Source: Lachnospiraceae bacterium (GTDB lineage: Bacteria > Bacillota > Clostridia > Lachnospirales > Lachnospiraceae). Taken from it: DNA of 64,000 bases. The stretch lies in assembly GCA_022652545.1 (NCBI GenBank), contig JALCRM010000008.1:62001-126000 (forward strand), given 5' to 3'. Both the position numbers and the translations under genes were made by a program. The notes under the pieces were generated by a model. The model was not told where the DNA came from. It did not search any database and worked only from the letters and a program-made list of their open reading frames with translations. Position 1 is the first letter of the stretch. Each line of letters begins with the position of its first letter. This document shows positions 1 to 8,713 of the stretch, one piece after another.

Positions 1-790
1 GGTCAGCCAGGCTTCCACATATCTTGCAAGTACTGATGTCCAGACCGTCATGTACACATTCGGACAGGTGGGACACCTCTGGTACAACATGTCCGACGGA
101 CACGACGCGACCCAGAACCAGAAGGTCCGCGAAGCCATCGACAAGGCGCTGGACTACGATGCGATCGCGCAGGTAGGTACCGCAGGGACAGGCAAGGCAG
201 CGCTCGGTTATTTTGACACCGACAGCAAGTACTACAACCAGACATACACCGAGGACGAGAGAAAGGTGGACGTCGAGGGTGCCAAGGCACTTCTGAAGGA
301 AGCAGGCTATGAAAGCGGCCTTGAACTTACCGCGATCGGCCTTCAGGATGTCGTTCCGGTCTACACGGTCATGCAGGAGAACCTGCGTGCGGTAGGCATC
401 ACGCTCAATATCAAGACAACAGATACAGCGCAGTTCGTACAGGATGCTTTCGGCGGCAACTATGACATCATCGACGTAGGTGAACTTACGGATGCCAGAT
501 ATCCTACCCTGCTTCCGTTCCTGAGAAGCGCCAACATCGCTTCCGGCTATGTCATCGGCGGTCCCAAGGCCACGACGGACGCTATCGATTCCGCCATCGA
601 GACAGCCATTGAAGAGACCGATGAAGCAAAGGCCAAGGAAGAACTCGGCGCGATCGAGCAGACGATGAAGGAACAGACCATCGTGTCCAACCTTTATCCT
701 GAAATGCACGCTTCGGTCATTGCCAAGGATCTGAAGGGCTACACCACGATCGAAAGAGGTTTCATGGATCCCACGAATTTCTATAAATAA
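1..790 (+). CDS. ABC transporter substrate-binding protein, family 5 (3' part only)
   Basis: This is the C-terminal part of an extracytoplasmic solute-binding protein of the dipeptide/oligopeptide class. The reading frame is open from base 2, so the start and the signal/lipobox lie outside the window. About 262 residues are visible, ending in a TAA at 788-790. The segment has the look of the family C-lobe: an opening Trp-Tyr-Asn-Met stretch, then a helix rich in charged residues and a final region ending in Phe-Tyr-Lys. The four downstream genes are the matching permeases and ATPases (dppBCDF order), which is the strongest support. The ligand is unknown; family 5 proteins bind peptides, but some bind nickel or oligosaccharides, so a plant glycoside ligand cannot be excluded in this neighbourhood. 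Confidence 0.85.
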   Translation, partial: VSQASTYLASTDVQTVMYTFGQVGHLWYNMSDGHDATQNQKVREAIDKALDYDAIAQVGTAGTGKAALGYFDTDSKYYNQTYTEDERKVDVEGAKALLKEAGYESGLELTAIGLQDVVPVYTVMQENLRAVGITLNIKTTDTAQFVQDAFGGNYDIIDVGELTDARYPTLLPFLRSANIASGYVIGGPKATTDAIDSAIETAIEETDEAKAKEELGAIEQTMKEQTIVSNLYPEMHASVIAKDLKGYTTIERGFMDPTNFYK

Positions 791-921
791 AGCACAGTAA
801 AGAGCGGATTTAAGGCAGCGGGGGCGCCATGGAGAGTATTCTTCATGGCGCCACGCCGCAAACAGGCACAACAGAGACAGAAGACACAGCAGGAAACAGG
901 CAGCAAGACAGGAGATACCCC

Positions 922-1896
922 ATGGCAAAATACGTAATAAAGCGATTGCTTCTCCTTATTCCCATTCTGCTCGGCGTTTCGGCAATCATCTTTGTGCTGA
1001 AGACGCTGACGCCCGGTGACCCGGCACGGCAGATCCTCGGCAACGACGCGACGGAAGAGCAGATCTCAGCAAAACGCGAGGAACTGGGACTCAATGACCC
1101 GGTCATCGTCCAGTACGTCCGTTACGTAGGAAACATCGTGACGAGAGGCGATTTCGGAACGTCCTACCGGACGAATGAGCCTGTCCTCAGCGAGATCATA
1201 CCGAGACTGTGGACCAGCGCCAAGATCACTCTGGGTGCGGTGGCCATAGGAGCTATTCTGGGTATACTCCTCGGCATTCTTTCCGCCCTGCGCAAATATA
1301 CCTGGGTCGACTCCCTGGTGCTCGTTATTTCGATGTTTTTCCAGTCCGTCCCGGAATTTGTCGTCGGCCTCGTGCTGATCACCGTCTTTGCGGTCAAGCT
1401 CCACATTCTGCCGGCGGCAGGCATAGACACGCCGCTCGGCTATATCATGCCCATGCTCTGCATAGGGCTCTCCTCGGTCGCGAGCTATACGCGTATCACC
1501 CGATCCTCCATGCTGGAGGTGCTGAGTGAGGACTATATCCGCACGGCGAGGGCGAAGGGACAGACGGAAAAAAATATCACCTACCACCACGCACTGCGGA
1601 ACGCGATGATCCCGGTCGCGCAGAGCATCGGTACCAGCCTCGGCAACTCGATCGGCGGCGGCATGGTTCTCGAGACCGTGTTCAGTGTACCCGGCGTCGG
1701 CAAGTACATCGTGGATTCCATCAACCAGCGCAACTATCCGTCGGTACTCGGCGGTGCCCTGGTCATCGCGATCGTACTGACTGTCATCAATCTCCTTGTC
1801 GATCTGAGCTTTATCCTGATCGACCCGAGACTCAAGTCCACGATCATCTCCGGCGGTGCTTCAAAGCCGAAGAAGGCCAAAGTGGCGGAAGCATAG
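922..1896 (+). CDS. dppB: Peptide/oligosaccharide ABC transporter permease, DppB type
   Basis: Inner permease of a binding-protein-dependent importer. I chose the ATG at 922, preceded by AGGAGA at about 910, because it gives the standard N-terminus (MAKYVIKRLLLLIP); an in-frame ATG at 829 would add 31 polar residues with no family counterpart. The 324-residue length is normal. The first membrane segment is at about residues 9-29, followed by the typical TPGDPAR motif, an extracytoplasmic loop and five further hydrophobic segments. The cytoplasmic EAA-type loop around DYIRTARAKG (which contacts the ATPase) is intact. It lies 131 bases after the binding protein and 16 bases before dppC. Confidence 0.9.
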   Translation: MAKYVIKRLLLLIPILLGVSAIIFVLKTLTPGDPARQILGNDATEEQISAKREELGLNDPVIVQYVRYVGNIVTRGDFGTSYRTNEPVLSEIIPRLWTSAKITLGAVAIGAILGILLGILSALRKYTWVDSLVLVISMFFQSVPEFVVGLVLITVFAVKLHILPAAGIDTPLGYIMPMLCIGLSSVASYTRITRSSMLEVLSEDYIRTARAKGQTEKNITYHHALRNAMIPVAQSIGTSLGNSIGGGMVLETVFSVPGVGKYIVDSINQRNYPSVLGGALVIAIVLTVINLLVDLSFILIDPRLKSTIISGGASKPKKAKVAEA

Positions 1897-1912
1897 GGGA
1901 GGAAAACTGACT

Positions 1913-2821
1913 ATGTCCAAGATGCATACTCCCGCGATGGAGAAAATCGAAAAAAAGAACGCCAGAAGAAAGAAACCGCTTGTGGCCACACCGAGTTACG
2001 AGGCCTGGAAGCGCTTCAAGAGAAACCCGACGGCACTGGTAGGGCTGGTCGTCGTGGCAGTGCTGATCCTGATCGCAATCTTCGCGCCCCTGATCGCACC
2101 GTATGATTATCAGGTGCAGGACTATCTGTCGATGATGCAGAAGCCGAGTGCGGCCCACATCTTCGGTACGGACCAGTTCGGACGCGACATCTTCAGCCGG
2201 GTCATCTACGGCACGAGATATTCGCTGCTCATCGCCCTGTTCTGCACGATCGCCGCTTTCTTCAGCGGCGGCCTGCTCGGCATCATAGCCGGCTATTTCG
2301 GCGGCAGGACGGACACGATCATCATGAGGATCATGGATATTTTTCAGGCCATCCCGATGATCATGATGGCCATGTGTATCGTGGCAGTGCTGGGAAACGG
2401 CATTCCGCAGCTGGTAGCTGCCATCATGTTCGCTTCCATGCCCACGATGGCGAGGAACAACCGCGCCGCGATCCTGCGGGTGCGTGGCTGCGACTATATC
2501 GAATCCTCGGAGGCGATCGGTGTGAGCCAGGGCCAGATGATCATCAAACACATGATCCCCAACGCGGTCGGCGTAATGGTCATCTACTTTGTAGGCTTCC
2601 TTGCAGTATCCATCATGATGATGTCTTCCATGAGCTACATCGGCGTCGGCCTGTCGGCCCCCACACCGGAATGGGGACTGATCCTGAATGACGGCAAGGC
2701 ATATATGACAACGGCGCCTTACATGATGATGTTCCCCGCCATGATGATCATGATCACCTGTTTTGCATTCAATCTGATGGGTGACGGCCTGCGCGATGCA
2801 TTCGATCCCCGGCTGCAGTAA
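1913..2821 (+). CDS. dppC: Peptide/oligosaccharide ABC transporter permease, DppC type
   Basis: Second permease subunit, 302 residues. The start at 1913 follows a GGGGAGGAAA ribosome site; an upstream in-frame ATG at 1856 overlaps dppB and is not needed. The protein begins with a cytoplasmic lysine-rich stretch, then a membrane segment near residues 40-60, the family FGTDQFGRDIFSRVIYG motif after it, and five more hydrophobic segments. The EAA loop reads ESSEAIGVS followed by I-HMIPN. Partner of DppB; together they form the channel energised by the DppD/DppF ATPases encoded next. The C-terminal DAFDPRL is typical for the family. Confidence 0.9.
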   Translation: MSKMHTPAMEKIEKKNARRKKPLVATPSYEAWKRFKRNPTALVGLVVVAVLILIAIFAPLIAPYDYQVQDYLSMMQKPSAAHIFGTDQFGRDIFSRVIYGTRYSLLIALFCTIAAFFSGGLLGIIAGYFGGRTDTIIMRIMDIFQAIPMIMMAMCIVAVLGNGIPQLVAAIMFASMPTMARNNRAAILRVRGCDYIESSEAIGVSQGQMIIKHMIPNAVGVMVIYFVGFLAVSIMMMSSMSYIGVGLSAPTPEWGLILNDGKAYMTTAPYMMMFPAMMIMITCFAFNLMGDGLRDAFDPRLQ

Positions 2822-2831
2822 GGAGGATGAC

Positions 2832-3824
2832 ATGAGCGAAACGAAAGAAAGCATTCTGAAAATAAAGAACCTTGTCATCCACTATGAGACGGACGAAGAA
2901 GTCGTGGAGGCAGTCAACAACATTTCCCTGGATATAGGCAAAGGGGAAGTTCTGGGACTGGTCGGAGAAACGGGTGCAGGCAAAACAACGACCGCGCTCG
3001 GGATCATGGGCCTTCTCCCGGACAAGGTCGGGCACGTCGTGCAGGGCAATATTTTCCTCGAAGGGGAAGACCTGCTCCGGAAATCCAACCGCGAAATGCA
3101 GAAGATCAGGGGCAAGAAGATCTCCATGATCTTCCAGGACCCCATGACGGCACTGAACCCGGTGAAGACCGTGGGCGACCAGATCGCGGAGGTGGTGCTG
3201 CTGCACAACCACTGCTCGAAAGCGGAAGCTTTGACCAGGGCTCAGGAGATGCTGGCCATGGTCGGTATCGTGCCGGAACGCTACAGGGACTATCCGCACC
3301 AGTTCTCGGGCGGTATGAAGCAGCGAATCGTCATCGCCATAGCGCTGGCCTGCGAACCGGACCTTCTGATCGCGGACGAGCCCACCACGGCGCTCGATGT
3401 GACGATACAGGCCCAGATCCTGGACATGATGCGCAAGCTGCAGAGGGAGCACGGCACTTCGATGATCCTCATCACACACGACCTCGGCGTCGTAGCCGAG
3501 ATCTGCGATCACTGCGCCGTCATGTACGCGGGCGAGATCGTGGAATACGGTACGCTGGAGCAGGTTTTTGACCGGCCGAAGCATCCGTATACCCGTGCGC
3601 TGTACCAGTCCATCCCCTCTCTCGACAAGGATGTGGAGAGATTGCACGTCATTCCCGGCCTGGTGCCGGATCCGTCCAACCTTCCTCCGTACTGCAGTTT
3701 CTGCGAGCGCTGCGGGGAAAAGAAAGGTGTCTGTTCAAAATACGATACCAGCATTGTGGAAGTCGAACCCGGCCATCTGGCGAAATGTCTGATGTATTCG
3801 CCTTCCTGGAAGGAGGCAGAGTGA
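2832..3824 (+). CDS. dppD: Peptide/oligosaccharide ABC transporter ATPase, DppD type
   Basis: Cytoplasmic ATP-binding subunit of 330 residues. Start 2832 is preceded by AAGGAGGATGAC. Walker A is [10 protein letters not shown] near residue 45, the signature motif is FSGGMKQR, Walker B is [12 protein letters not shown], and the switch His is in LITHDLG. The C-terminal oligopeptide-transporter domain is present ([14 protein letters not shown]) with a cysteine-rich region (four Cys in [14 protein letters not shown]) that in relatives can hold an iron-sulfur cluster. Its TGA overlaps the dppF ATG by one base, indicating translational coupling. Confidence 0.9.
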   Translation: MSETKESILKIKNLVIHYETDEEVVEAVNNISLDIGKGEVLGLVGETGAGKTTTALGIMGLLPDKVGHVVQGNIFLEGEDLLRKSNREMQKIRGKKISMIFQDPMTALNPVKTVGDQIAEVVLLHNHCSKAEALTRAQEMLAMVGIVPERYRDYPHQFSGGMKQRIVIAIALACEPDLLIADEPTTALDVTIQAQILDMMRKLQREHGTSMILITHDLGVVAEICDHCAVMYAGEIVEYGTLEQVFDRPKHPYTRALYQSIPSLDKDVERLHVIPGLVPDPSNLPPYCSFCERCGEKKGVCSKYDTSIVEVEPGHLAKCLMYSPSWKEAE

Positions 3825-4783
3825 TGTCAGACCTGATCGAAGTCAGGAATTTGAAAAAGTATTTTTCGACCCCGAGGGGCATGCTCCACGCGGTGGACAA
3901 CGTGACCTTCAGTATCGAGAAGGGAAAGACCATCGGCGTGGTCGGAGAATCCGGCTGCGGCAAGTCCACGCTGGGCAAGACGCTGATGCGCCTGCACGAT
4001 CCGACGAGCGGGGAAGTGCTGTACAACGGTGAAGACATCGCCAACATGCCGATCAGGGAGTTCAAGCAGAAATACCGTTCCCATATCCAGATGATCTTTC
4101 AGGATCCCTATGCATCGCTGGATCCGCGTATGGATGTTCTGCAGCTGGTTGAAGAGCCGATCCGGGTCAACAACAAAAAACTTTCCAAGGCGGAGGTGAC
4201 GGCGAAGGCCCGCGAGATGATGGAACTGGTCGGACTGGCCAAACGCCTCGAGATCTCTTATCCTCACGAGCTGGACGGCGGCAGGCGGCAGAGGATCGGC
4301 ATTGCCCGTGCGCTTTCCCTCAGCCCGGAGTTCATCGTCTGCGATGAACCTGTCTCCGCGCTGGATGTTTCGATACAGGCCCAGATCCTCAATCTGCTGC
4401 AGGACCTGCAGAAGGAGAGAGGACTTACCTACATGTTCATCACGCATGACATGTCGGTCGTCAAACACATTTCCGACGATATCGCGGTCATGTACCTCGG
4501 CCAGATGGTCGAGAAATGCCCTTCGGGGGAGATCTTCAGGAACACGATCCATCCGTATTCGCAGGCCCTGCTTTCCGCTATTCCGATCCCCAGCGTACAC
4601 GAGAAGAGCGAGCGCATGATCCTGAAGGGTGAGCTTACTTCCCCGATCGATCCCAAGCCCTGCTGCCGTTTTGCGGCGAGGTGCCCGTACGCTACGGACA
4701 GGTGCCGCGCAGAGGAACCGGTACTGCGGGAGATGAAACCCGGCCACCAGGTCGCCTGCCACTATGCCGAGAAATTCATGTAA
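3824..4783 (+). CDS. dppF: Peptide/oligosaccharide ABC transporter ATPase, DppF type
   Basis: Second cytoplasmic ATPase, 319 residues, starting at the ATG that overlaps the dppD stop (GTGATG) with AGGAGG just upstream. Walker A is GESGCGKSTL, Walker B is FIVCDEPVSALD, switch His in FITHDMS, and the C-terminal domain carries IHPYSQALLSAIP. The ABC signature is LDGGRRQR, with Asp where LSGGQ-type proteins have Ser; I believe this variant exists in some OppF/DppF relatives, so it need not mean loss of function. Last gene of the importer operon; the esterase follows after 122 bases that hold two hairpins. Confidence 0.88.
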   Translation: MSDLIEVRNLKKYFSTPRGMLHAVDNVTFSIEKGKTIGVVGESGCGKSTLGKTLMRLHDPTSGEVLYNGEDIANMPIREFKQKYRSHIQMIFQDPYASLDPRMDVLQLVEEPIRVNNKKLSKAEVTAKAREMMELVGLAKRLEISYPHELDGGRRQRIGIARALSLSPEFIVCDEPVSALDVSIQAQILNLLQDLQKERGLTYMFITHDMSVVKHISDDIAVMYLGQMVEKCPSGEIFRNTIHPYSQALLSAIPIPSVHEKSERMILKGELTSPIDPKPCCRFAARCPYATDRCRAEEPVLREMKPGHQVACHYAEKFM

Positions 4784-4797
4784 CACGGAGGCTCGTA

Positions 4798-4832
4798 ACA
4801 TGACGATGTGCGCTGATGCGCCATCGTCATGT
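4798..4832 (+). promoter_or_regulatory. Long inverted repeat after dppF
   Basis: An 11-base arm ACATGACGATG (4798-4808) is matched by CATCGTCATGT (4822-4832). Inside, GCGC can also pair with GCGC, leaving a very short loop. No T-run follows, so it is not a classical intrinsic terminator. It could stabilise the 3' end of the importer mRNA or act as a site between the importer and the esterase. Confidence 0.5.
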
Positions 4833-4873
4833 CGCAGCAACGGTGCCGAAGAGCGGCGCCGGCCGCCCATTTC

Positions 4874-4892
4874 GGAGAACCTGAGGTTCTCC
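4874..4892 (+). promoter_or_regulatory. Perfect 19-base palindrome upstream of the esterase
   Basis: GGAGAACCT and AGGTTCTCC flank a single central G. The palindrome ends five bases before the GGAGG ribosome site of the esterase. As DNA it resembles a repressor operator; as RNA it could influence ribosome access. Its right half continues into an 18-base leader element that recurs at 44439-44456. Confidence 0.45.
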
Positions 4893-4905
4893 TCATGGAG
4901 GTAGC

Positions 4906-6471
4906 ATGAAGAAAGTCATTCGCACGCCTGATTTTCCGATCGTCACCACAAAGCAGGGAAAGCTGCACGGTTTCCAGGAGGACGATGTATACCAGTTCCG
5001 GGGGATCCGGTACGGTACGGCGGAGAGGTTCGAACTTCCCCGTGCGGAGGAACCCTGGGAAGGTGTGCGGGATGCGAAGGCATACGGCTATGTCTGTCCC
5101 CTGATGCCGGAGGAGCCGCACGCGGAGGACGACCCCATGTCGCTGCCGCAGGCGTCCTTCGAAATGCCGCACGTATTCTGGCCGGAGAGCGAAAACTGCC
5201 TGTATCTCAATGTCTGGACAAAACATCTGGATCCCGCGGCGAAGCGGCCTGTGATGCTGTGGCTGCACGGCGGCGGGTACGCTGCGGGCTCTTCGATCGA
5301 GATCCCCGCTTACGACGGACACAATCTGGCGGATCACGGGGACGTGGTCATCGTCAGCCTGAACCACAGACTGAACTGCATCGGCTTTCTTGACCTCTCT
5401 TCCTTCGGGGAGGACTACCGTTACAGCGGGTGCCTCGGCATGGCGGATATCGTACTTGCGCTGCAGTGGATCCGCGACAATATTGCGTCCTTCGGCGGCG
5501 ATCCCGGGAATGTCACGGTCGCCGGGCAGTCGGGCGGAGGCGGAAAGGCAGCCGCGCTGCTCCAGATGCCGCCGGCAGACGGGCTTTATCACGGGATCAT
5601 CATACAGAGCGGGGCTTTCCGAAGCCGCAGCTCCATGACGGCGGAGTCGGAGAAACGCAGATGGCAGGCTCTCGGGGAAAAGACAGTGGAGATCCTCGAG
5701 CTGTCCGATGCCGATATCGATGAGATCCGGCATATTCCCTATGAAAGACTGGCGCGGGCCGCACAGCAGGCGGGAAAGGAACTCGGGTATCCTGCCGGGC
5801 TCATGCTGTTTGAACCTTCGCCGACGGAGAACTTTTATACCGGGCTTTCCAATGTGGTCGGCTTCCGCGAAGAGACCAGGCAGATCCCTGTCATTGCGGG
5901 CACCGTGCTCGGCGAGTTTTCCTTCAGCCACGATCTGGGAGACAAGAGCAGGTATTCGGAAGAAGAGAAGCGGAAGATCCTGGAGAAGACATTCGGGGAA
6001 GATACGGAACGCATCGTCGGCCTGTTTCACAAAGTGTATCCGGGTATGGATATTCTGTATGCCCTCAGCGTGGATACACTGTTCAGGCCGGGGACAGTGC
6101 GTTTCCTTTGTCAGCGCGCCGCCTTTACCTATGCGCCCTGCTATAATTACATGATGAGCTTCATTATGCCGTACATGGGAGGTACGGCTCCCTGGCACTG
6201 TTCCTGCATTCCCTATGTGTTCCGGAATGTGGAAATGGAACCGGCGCATTGTACGGGCCACGCCTATGCCGCGAGTCTGCAGGACTGCGTAAGCGACGCA
6301 TGGACAGCTTTTATGGAAAAGAAAGACCCCTCCACGCCCGGGCTTCCGTGGCAGAAATTCACGACGGAGGACCACGCAAGGATGATCTTTGCGGAGAACT
6401 GCGGCATATCGCACGTCGATGACAGCGAGCTGCTGGAACTTACAGGCAGGCACGCTTTCTTTCCGGGATGA
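4906..6471 (+). CDS. Type-B carboxylesterase
   Basis: Alpha/beta-hydrolase of the carboxylesterase type B (PnbA-like) family, 521 residues, which hydrolyses carboxylic esters. Start 4906 follows GGAGG with good spacing. Family landmarks: ENCLYLNVWT near residue 100, the oxyanion-hole HGGG (LHGGGYAAGSS), the nucleophile elbow GQSGGG with Ser near residue 208, an acidic residue candidate in VLGEFSF near 335 and the His in APWHCSC near 431. There is no signal peptide, so it is cytoplasmic. In this neighbourhood it may remove acyl groups (acetyl, malonyl, cinnamoyl) from imported plant glycosides; that is inference. It is convergent with the acetyltransferase and separated from it by a strong terminator. 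Confidence 0.85.
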   Translation: MKKVIRTPDFPIVTTKQGKLHGFQEDDVYQFRGIRYGTAERFELPRAEEPWEGVRDAKAYGYVCPLMPEEPHAEDDPMSLPQASFEMPHVFWPESENCLYLNVWTKHLDPAAKRPVMLWLHGGGYAAGSSIEIPAYDGHNLADHGDVVIVSLNHRLNCIGFLDLSSFGEDYRYSGCLGMADIVLALQWIRDNIASFGGDPGNVTVAGQSGGGGKAAALLQMPPADGLYHGIIIQSGAFRSRSSMTAESEKRRWQALGEKTVEILELSDADIDEIRHIPYERLARAAQQAGKELGYPAGLMLFEPSPTENFYTGLSNVVGFREETRQIPVIAGTVLGEFSFSHDLGDKSRYSEEEKRKILEKTFGEDTERIVGLFHKVYPGMDILYALSVDTLFRPGTVRFLCQRAAFTYAPCYNYMMSFIMPYMGGTAPWHCSCIPYVFRNVEMEPAHCTGHAYAASLQDCVSDAWTAFMEKKDPSTPGLPWQKFTTEDHARMIFAENCGISHVDDSELLELTGRHAFFPG

Positions 6472-6484
6472 TAAAAGGGTATGG

Positions 6485-6529
6485 AAAGGCCCGGGAAACC
6501 AGGGATCGTCTCTGGTTTCCCGGGCCTTT
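6485..6529. terminator. Bidirectional intrinsic terminator
   Basis: Perfect 18-base arms (6485-6502 and 6512-6529) with a 9-base loop form a GC-rich hairpin that starts with AAA and ends with TTT. It lies exactly between the esterase stop and the stop of the convergent acetyltransferase and can serve both strands. The T/A tails are short (three bases). Confidence 0.75.
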
Positions 6530-7167
6530 CAGCCGATCACCTGGCAGTCAGAGAGCACGCCGGGCATATTGTTCAGCGTATCCGCGGCTGTGATGGCGCG
6601 GATCACTTTGCAGGGAACGCCGGCAGCAAACGAATCGGCCGGGATGTCTCTCGTCACCACGCTGCCTGCTCCGATCACGGCGTTATCGCCGACAGTGACG
6701 CCGGGACAGACCACCACGTTTGCGCCGAACCAGCAGTTGCTGCCTATTTTGACGGGTTTTGCGTAGCACATGTGCGCTTCGGTCCCGTCTTCACGCAGCA
6801 CACGGCGCCGTTCATCCGGCAGCATCGGATGCACCGGCGTCACGATGGTCAGGTTGGGACCGAAATTGTTGTCGTCCCCGATGGTGACTTCGCCGTCATC
6901 CTGGATCGTCGTGTTATAGTTGAAAAAACACCGGGCACCGATCTTTGTATGCAGTCCGTAGTGAAAAAATACGGGCCCCTGCAGGAAGCTTCCTTCGCCG
7001 AGCGAACCCAGGATCTGTTTCAGGATCGCCATGCGTTCTTCAGCCTCGTCTTCGCGCAGCGCATTGAATTTCTGGCTGAGGTTGTGGCTGCGCAGCTTCA
7101 TGGCTTTCAGCCCGGCGTCGCCGGGGGCATAGAGCACCCCGGCGAAGATCCTCTCTTCTTCTGTCAT
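6529..7167 (-). CDS. Sugar O-acetyltransferase, left-handed beta-helix (Maa/LacA type)
   Basis: Acetyl-CoA dependent acetyltransferase of the maltose/galactoside O-acetyltransferase family, about 212 residues. The N-terminal mac domain (TEEERIFAGVLYAPGD) is followed by hexapeptide repeats; the catalytic His lies in VTPVHPM and the glycine-rich coil runs through IGSNCWFGANVVVCPGVTVG. Start: the ATG at 7167 (or the one at 7170) overlaps the stop of the upstream alpha subunit (ATGATGA), so it is translationally coupled to the deglycosidase pair. It could acetylate the released sugar or a surplus glycoside for detoxification; the substrate is not visible. Confidence 0.85.
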   Translation of the reverse strand: MTEEERIFAGVLYAPGDAGLKAMKLRSHNLSQKFNALREDEAEERMAILKQILGSLGEGSFLQGPVFFHYGLHTKIGARCFFNYNTTIQDDGEVTIGDDNNFGPNLTIVTPVHPMLPDERRRVLREDGTEAHMCYAKPVKIGSNCWFGANVVVCPGVTVGDNAVIGAGSVVTRDIPADSFAAGVPCKVIRAITAADTLNNMPGVLSDCQVIG

Positions 7168-8177
7168 CATTCGCCCCACAGCTTTTCCAGCATGCGGATG
7201 TGCCTGGCCACCTGCTCCTTTTCGGAGATGGACTCGTCGAAGCGGCCGCCTTCATACTCGGATGCGATATAGCCGCTGTAGCCTTCTTCCTTCATGATCT
7301 TTACGAAGCGCGGGTAGTCTATCCCCTTGCACTCCAGATTTTCATTGCAGTAGTAGAATTTTCCGTGCATGTATTTTGAATATTTGAGAAGACGGCGGAA
7401 GCCCTCGTAATCCGGGCTGGTGCGGTAGTAGATCGTTCCCATCTTGGCGGTCTTCGGAATGGAGAAGATGCGCTGTCTGCAGACATAGACGTCGACCTCG
7501 TCGCCGCCCTTCTGCAAAATCTTTTCCTCCAGTTCCTTTTCAGGAATTTCGGTGTTCGTATAGAGATCGTTGATCTCCAGCAGCAGGTCCTTGTGGCAGC
7601 AGCCGTCGGGGATGCAGTTGAGGCAGATCTCGGGCGCACCGGATGCAAACGCGGAGAAATCGGGCACGATACCGAGTGCGTCGGTATGGAGACGTTCAAA
7701 CAGTTCATAGTACTCCCGGAAGACCGGAGTGGAAGGAGACCAGGGACCGTGCAGCTCTATGGCCAGATGCAGGCCGAGTTCCTCGACGAACGGGAGCAGC
7801 TTTTCCATGGTCGAAGGAAGCAGCGCATCCTGGCTGCGTACATACCTGAAGCCCATCCGTTTTGCGACTTCCATCTCGTTGATGGTCTCCGCAAAACGTT
7901 CGTCCTCGTTGAGGAAGCGTCCCTTGTGTTTCCCCGAGTCGATGTATATGGAGTAGCAGACCGGATCCAGACCGTAGGCCGCAAGGCGTCCGCGGAACCA
8001 GTCTATCCATTCGTCCGACGGATTGGGGTGTCCGGGGACCATCTGCGGGGCCACGATCTCGATGCCGTCGCCGCCCATTTCCTTCGCCGTGCGCAGGACA
8101 TCTTCGAAGGAGCATTTCCCCTGCACGTATTTCATGCCGAATCCATAAAGTGTGATGCTGTGTTTTATATTTCCCAT
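7167..8177 (-). CDS. C-glycoside deglycosidase alpha subunit-like TIM barrel (type 1)
   Basis: Sugar phosphate isomerase/epimerase-like (xylose isomerase-like) TIM barrel, 336 residues. I chose ATG 8177, which has GGAGG 11 bases upstream; an upstream ATG at 8219 lacks one. The family metal ligands are visible in order: Glu in AIELHGP, Asp in IVPDFSAF, His in MHGKFYY and Glu in ASEYEGGRF. In characterised C-glycoside deglycosidases such a subunit binds a divalent metal and cleaves the C-C bond of a 3-oxo-glycoside together with a small beta subunit. Here the beta gene lies 44 bases upstream, and the acetyltransferase follows with overlap. Barrel start LYGFGMKYVQGKCSFED places it with the genes at 15711 and 40483. 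Confidence 0.78.
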   Translation of the reverse strand: MGNIKHSITLYGFGMKYVQGKCSFEDVLRTAKEMGGDGIEIVAPQMVPGHPNPSDEWIDWFRGRLAAYGLDPVCYSIYIDSGKHKGRFLNEDERFAETINEMEVAKRMGFRYVRSQDALLPSTMEKLLPFVEELGLHLAIELHGPWSPSTPVFREYYELFERLHTDALGIVPDFSAFASGAPEICLNCIPDGCCHKDLLLEINDLYTNTEIPEKELEEKILQKGGDEVDVYVCRQRIFSIPKTAKMGTIYYRTSPDYEGFRRLLKYSKYMHGKFYYCNENLECKGIDYPRFVKIMKEEGYSGYIASEYEGGRFDESISEKEQVARHIRMLEKLWGE

Positions 8178-8221
8178 GTTTTTCCAGACCTCCGTAAAGA
8201 GAATCGCAGACTTTCTCATGC

Positions 8222-8713
8222 TCAGATCGTGTAGACGCAGGAATCTTCGATGACCATCGGCGTCAGGAATTCAGACGCTTTCTCGTACCCCTGCGTACCT
8301 TCTCCGTAGGAGTGGCCGAAATCCGCGCGCTTCAGAATGCGGATGCGGAATTCATGGTCGCCTGCCGGAAGTCCTCCGACCCTGTATACCCGCAGAATGC
8401 CGGGATCCATGCAGCCCCAGAAATTCTCCGTGTGCGTCACCATGTCTGCGACGGAATAGCCGATGCCGTTGCAGAAAAACATCATGTGCGACTTCGGCAC
8501 CTCTGCGCCGTCCACGGTCAGCGTGATGTCCTCGATGGTGGAGATCCAGATGCCGCGGTAGCTGAGATTGTCGATCTGAAACTCGTATCCGGTGCAGCAG
8601 TCCCCGATCGTGCGGTTCCTGCAGGTGCCGGGTTTCAGGGGTTTCGTCATCAGCATGGATTCGCGGCAGCTTTCCTTTGCGGTTTTCATTCTTTCTTCCA
8701 GATCAGCTTTCAT
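8222..8713 (-). CDS. C-glycoside deglycosidase beta subunit-like (DUF6379 type)
   Basis: Small beta-rich protein of 163 residues, first gene of the minus-strand operon. Start 8713 is preceded by GGAGGT; in-frame ATGs further upstream run into the divergent regulatory region. It carries the two marks shared by all seven small proteins here: an S/Y-Y-R-G motif (LSYRGIW) about 75 residues in, and a GGL-x-x-G turn (VGGLPAGDHEF) about 55-60 residues later. The N-terminus has about 40 extra residues compared with the others, with several Cys (GTCRNRTIGDCCTG). In known CGDs the beta subunit packs against the TIM barrel and completes the active site. Partner: the alpha gene just downstream. Confidence 0.72.
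   Translation of the reverse strand: MKADLEERMKTAKESCRESMLMTKPLKPGTCRNRTIGDCCTGYEFQIDNLSYRGIWISTIEDITLTVDGAEVPKSHMMFFCNGIGYSVADMVTHTENFWGCMDPGILRVYRVGGLPAGDHEFRIRILKRADFGHSYGEGTQGYEKASEFLTPMVIEDSCVYTI

Noticed and set aside
4296-4320. DppF signature LDGG taken as an inactivating change of LSGGQ.
   Set aside because: All other ATPase motifs are intact and this variant, as far as I recall, occurs in some OppF/DppF relatives.
4762-6453. Open frame of 563 codons on the minus strand opposite the esterase.
   Set aside because: It is antisense to a gene with full catalytic motifs, has no ribosome site and shows the Arg/His/Pro/Gln-rich composition typical of GC-rich antisense frames.
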